A DNA stretch of 6,209 nucleotides, taken from positions 577 to 6,785 of the forward strand of contig DUFJ01000051.1 in assembly GCA_013331925.1 (NCBI GenBank), written 5' to 3'. The stretch's first letter is position 1; every line of letters starts with the position of its first letter. This document shows positions 4,801 through 6,209 of the stretch, one piece after another. A program made the position numbers and the translations under genes. The notes beneath the pieces were generated by a model that saw only the letters and a program-made list of their open reading frames with translations, made no database searches and was not told where the DNA came from. The DNA is from Candidatus Iainarchaeum sp. GTDB taxonomy: Archaea > Iainarchaeota > Iainarchaeia > Iainarchaeales > UBA10191.

Positions 4801-6209
4801 AAAAGCAAGGCGGCCAAGGCGTTGTGCAAAACTCCCTTGACAGGATTAAGGAATCAACTGATAAGATAATCAGCAAAATCCAGGACAAGGACATCTTGCA
4901 GGCATTCTTCAAAACCAAAGGCCAGGCTAGCGGCCAGACAGTTTCGGAAAAGCTTTTCTGGTTCTGGCTTGAAGGCGTTGAATGGAACCAGACAGGCTAT
5001 CGCACTCAAGGCCAGACAAACCTTAAAACAAAAGACGGCAACGTGCTTAACTCCAACTATGAAACAGGCAAGATTTCGCTCAATGGAAAAGTAATAGTGA
5101 ACGAGGATGGAAAAAGGCCTGAATTCCAGCGCATGGAGGAATGGAATTTCAAAATTCCTGCAAAGGAAATTCCGGAAAGGCTTACAAGCATGAGAATGCC
5201 TGGCGCTGGGGTTTTAATGTTTGAGACCCAAGCAAATAAGGAAACCTTTGTGAAAAACCCGCAAGTTTTGGACTGCATCGCGCAGGCTGTCTTGGAGCAG
5301 ACCGGAGTGCCTATGGTTTCAGAAAATTTAGCCCAAACCTTTGGCTTGACGACTTCAATAGAAACCGGAATTGCAACAGTCACTCCAAACAATGACAGCA
5401 TTATAGTTGAAGGCCCTATAAGGTTTGTTGCAGAAGGCCCAAACTCCATAGCGCAAATTTACGGCAATAGAGACGTTAATGTTTCAGAATTCCGGGGCAG
5501 GAGCCTGAATGCAGGACTGCTTGAAAGCATCCAGTTCGAGCACGGCCAAATGGTTTACAATCCTCAAACAGGCGAGCTTGTAATCTGGCTCAAGCATCAC
5601 GCTGCGGCAATTCCAACAACCAAGGACGTCAAGGATTTGAAAGCAAAGCTCACTAATGCGCAAAACCCTCTCACTGGCTGTACAGAGCCTGCAATAGACC
5701 TGTCTCTTGTTGCAAACAAGGAATCCGGAGCTTCAATGGAGAGAGTTGACAACTTCAATAAAGGCTTGGAAATGAACGGCCCGTTCCAGGTTTTTGAGAC
5801 AGACAAGAAAATCTTCATGTTTTATTCAGGACCTGCCCCAGAATGCAAGCCCCATTTCCGCACCATTGACAAGGCAACTGGGGAAATTTACGACCAGGAA
5901 ATAAAGCCTGGAACTTTAAAGCAAACTCCAACTGGAGTAGAGTTTGAGACAGCTGATGGAAAAAAGCACACCTTGGATTTTTCAGCGCCTGACGGAAAGC
6001 CAGTGCTTACCTATAATGGAGATCCCCAAAACTTGCTTTCCGCGCAAGGAAGGAACGGAAGCTTTTACTTCAACCCTGACACTGGAGAGTACTTTGCAGA
6101 GAATGGGCAATTAATTCCTTTGAATGACCAGTTCAAGAATGGAGTCTCTCCCACAGTGAATCCTGACGGAACTGTTTCCGGAGTTCCTGGACAGAACATT
6201 TTTGCCCCA
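1818..6209 (+). CDS. Giant exported protein of unknown family, 3' end outside window
   Basis: One frame runs without a stop for 1464 codons from UUG 1818 to the window edge. I checked it line by line. Residues 1-24 are a signal peptide: MLKK, a hydrophobic core, then SFAIA with likely cleavage before QETP. The mature part holds 12 cysteines, including a Cys pair at 263/268 and a CSSC motif at 788-791, consistent with disulfides outside the cell. Moderately hydrophobic stretches occur near residues 661-681 and 885-914, so it may touch or cross the membrane. Residues about 938-1035 are rich in Gln, Ser and Lys and look helical. From about residue 1050 the sequence becomes rich in Gly, Asn, Asp and Thr with short beta-like runs and recurring TGE turns. 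All 18 tryptophans are UGG. Arginine is mostly AGG/AGA. I recognise no catalytic motif or family. A surface, adhesion or attachment role is inferred only from size and export. Confidence 0.9.
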   Translation, partial: MLKKIANILLILLIFAPQLSFAIAQETPLETIPAEQPQDSLLDEIAQPSTASFACRLSTLTDAENQRLLDLRRQVPSFDSIDSNAPADTHREELENNTALLPDTEGEIALKQKFPNQEIKPAEIAWALNLSGKGAFAIGVVLDDTLRLGTCKGTAGDVNKNCQVRDKGLTFKNDGAGIVSGVKTAFWKDLFPTAGGKNTGTSQQTLDFLSAELEIENPSPTPENELNLENSQIPLQTAVRVQGDALQNRVEASSFEASMGTTCQNNSCLISTYSMFDKYFNAMFSSGLVLSNIFPTLMGKTAYLFKTGKARGFWGFKGGIPGLKKEVKAFATPSEALASLGRKPIEKFDFLSRKYTLQEFTNDLYTSGPGGTPPAFVFDGSYSNWEQKFFAESAQKLNTYELRRKVVDQAAIVHRYSQASKQMKDFILAEKNAGTMTQTEAGQFMTKLVKDWDDGATHFDFAAAIAKNDRTGLNEAYVKDLTSGQLVRLTHENVPSNLFKEFAETGRFGARAPRLASFESDAAGALQVYKANPVGAALSTGVPFDTFEASVRGGQYAGQQVAVRLQNGSYMPATIDNLTYIRTNTAGTVDVFKSAITLDSVITPENFSGRMLEWAPTRIDSIERQVGKFTTSLKEKGWASRKYYSLLDKQLLEEKELLKSYLGSLAGAAKWTAYPFLYWYVKKGGPPGLESAEVSTYRLPDTWSEISLSQGTESIYSDAFVDFFSNAGSDEGDIFVQLLNKLPWKALVIDPIAEKTPWAAWLSKITGEGYRPNVENLAFFLYGPQRKCSSCTASLKSQNFQDFSFSFTTKEQLNSFIFEDTVTEKAKEKGQTLIAYSHHSDLTGKTSEGQGNTIDIADSVRKKETCTDATKEAMFGFDTGARGSAAILGGTEALAYAFFGLPGVAVTAIQQVYFAPKFNDCVDDKEGYFIHYFVPNAKGQEKTASSSIAGAEKASDIIQQGQNAVSNFLSSVGTKVESPQEEAQAQGLTPEELQQKQGGQGVVQNSLDRIKESTDKIISKIQDKDILQAFFKTKGQASGQTVSEKLFWFWLEGVEWNQTGYRTQGQTNLKTKDGNVLNSNYETGKISLNGKVIVNEDGKRPEFQRMEEWNFKIPAKEIPERLTSMRMPGAGVLMFETQANKETFVKNPQVLDCIAQAVLEQTGVPMVSENLAQTFGLTTSIETGIATVTPNNDSIIVEGPIRFVAEGPNSIAQIYGNRDVNVSEFRGRSLNAGLLESIQFEHGQMVYNPQTGELVIWLKHHAAAIPTTKDVKDLKAKLTNAQNPLTGCTEPAIDLSLVANKESGASMERVDNFNKGLEMNGPFQVFETDKKIFMFYSGPAPECKPHFRTIDKATGEIYDQEIKPGTLKQTPTGVEFETADGKKHTLDFSAPDGKPVLTYNGDPQNLLSAQGRNGSFYFNPDTGEYFAENGQLIPLNDQFKNGVSPTVNPDGTVSGVPGQNIFAP
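5548..6209 (+). other. Beta-like region with recurring TGE turns in the giant protein
   Basis: Within the giant protein, YNPQTGELVIW (from residue 1247), DKATGEIYDQE (from 1351) and FNPDTGEYFAEN (from 1418) share a turn of the form [N/D]xxTGE followed by a short beta-like stretch. NPDGTV (from 1449) is related. The spacing is irregular (103 and 68 residues between the glutamates), so it is not a clean tandem repeat. The pattern resembles beta-hairpin turns common in surface and beta-rich proteins. This is an observation about texture, not a domain assignment. Confidence 0.4.

Noticed and set aside
5057..5818. Minus-strand open frames of 130 and 73 residues near the right edge
   Set aside because: Antisense to the giant gene, whose signal peptide and uninterrupted frame make it the clear coding strand.
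1..6209. tRNA genes, CRISPR arrays, insertion sequences, long direct or inverted repeats
   Set aside because: Reading both strands, I saw no cloverleaf-like segment, no regularly spaced repeats, no transposase-like frame and no terminal inverted repeats.

Overview
The window looks like archaeal chromosomal DNA, most likely from an uncultivated small-genome (DPANN-type) lineage. The evidence for archaea is direct. TATA-like boxes sit about 26-30 bp ahead of starts that have no ribosome binding site. Two other starts are UUG codons, each placed 6 nt after a Shine-Dalgarno sequence. Arginine is written almost entirely with AGG/AGA, and one gene ends in a CPxC...CPxC zinc ribbon. The DPANN assignment is inference and is weak; no rRNA or other marker gene is present. 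No RNA genes, CRISPR arrays, insertion sequences or tandem DNA repeats were seen.

Layout. Positions 1-1110 (minus strand) hold two overlapping genes reading leftward. A three-helix membrane protein (1110-634) is followed by a charged soluble protein (644 to beyond position 1) that carries a zinc ribbon near the window edge. Positions 1111-1157 form a compact divergent promoter. Rightward, 1158-1598 encodes a hydrophobic membrane protein. Its frame continues after an in-frame UGA for another 45 codons, through a lysine-rich loop and a fourth membrane helix, to a second UGA at 1734-1736. A short intergenic stretch (1737-1817) holds a T-run/palindrome, a TATA-like element and a Shine-Dalgarno. 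From 1818 to the right edge (6209) runs one unbroken reading frame of 1464 codons with no stop, so the gene continues outside the window. It starts with a clear signal peptide and encodes a giant exported protein that I do not recognise.

Working together. All four genes are either membrane/exported proteins or directly coupled to one, so the locus is probably part of the cell envelope. The giant protein is the most interesting item: about 70% of the window is one exported protein of unknown family with 12 cysteines, internal hydrophobic segments, a Gln-rich helical stretch, and a Gly/Asn/Asp-rich beta-like C-terminal part with recurring TGE turns. The in-frame UGA in the membrane gene and the frame switch between the two leftward genes are the other points deserving a second look. 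Either could be biology (recoding, translational coupling), gene decay or sequence error.
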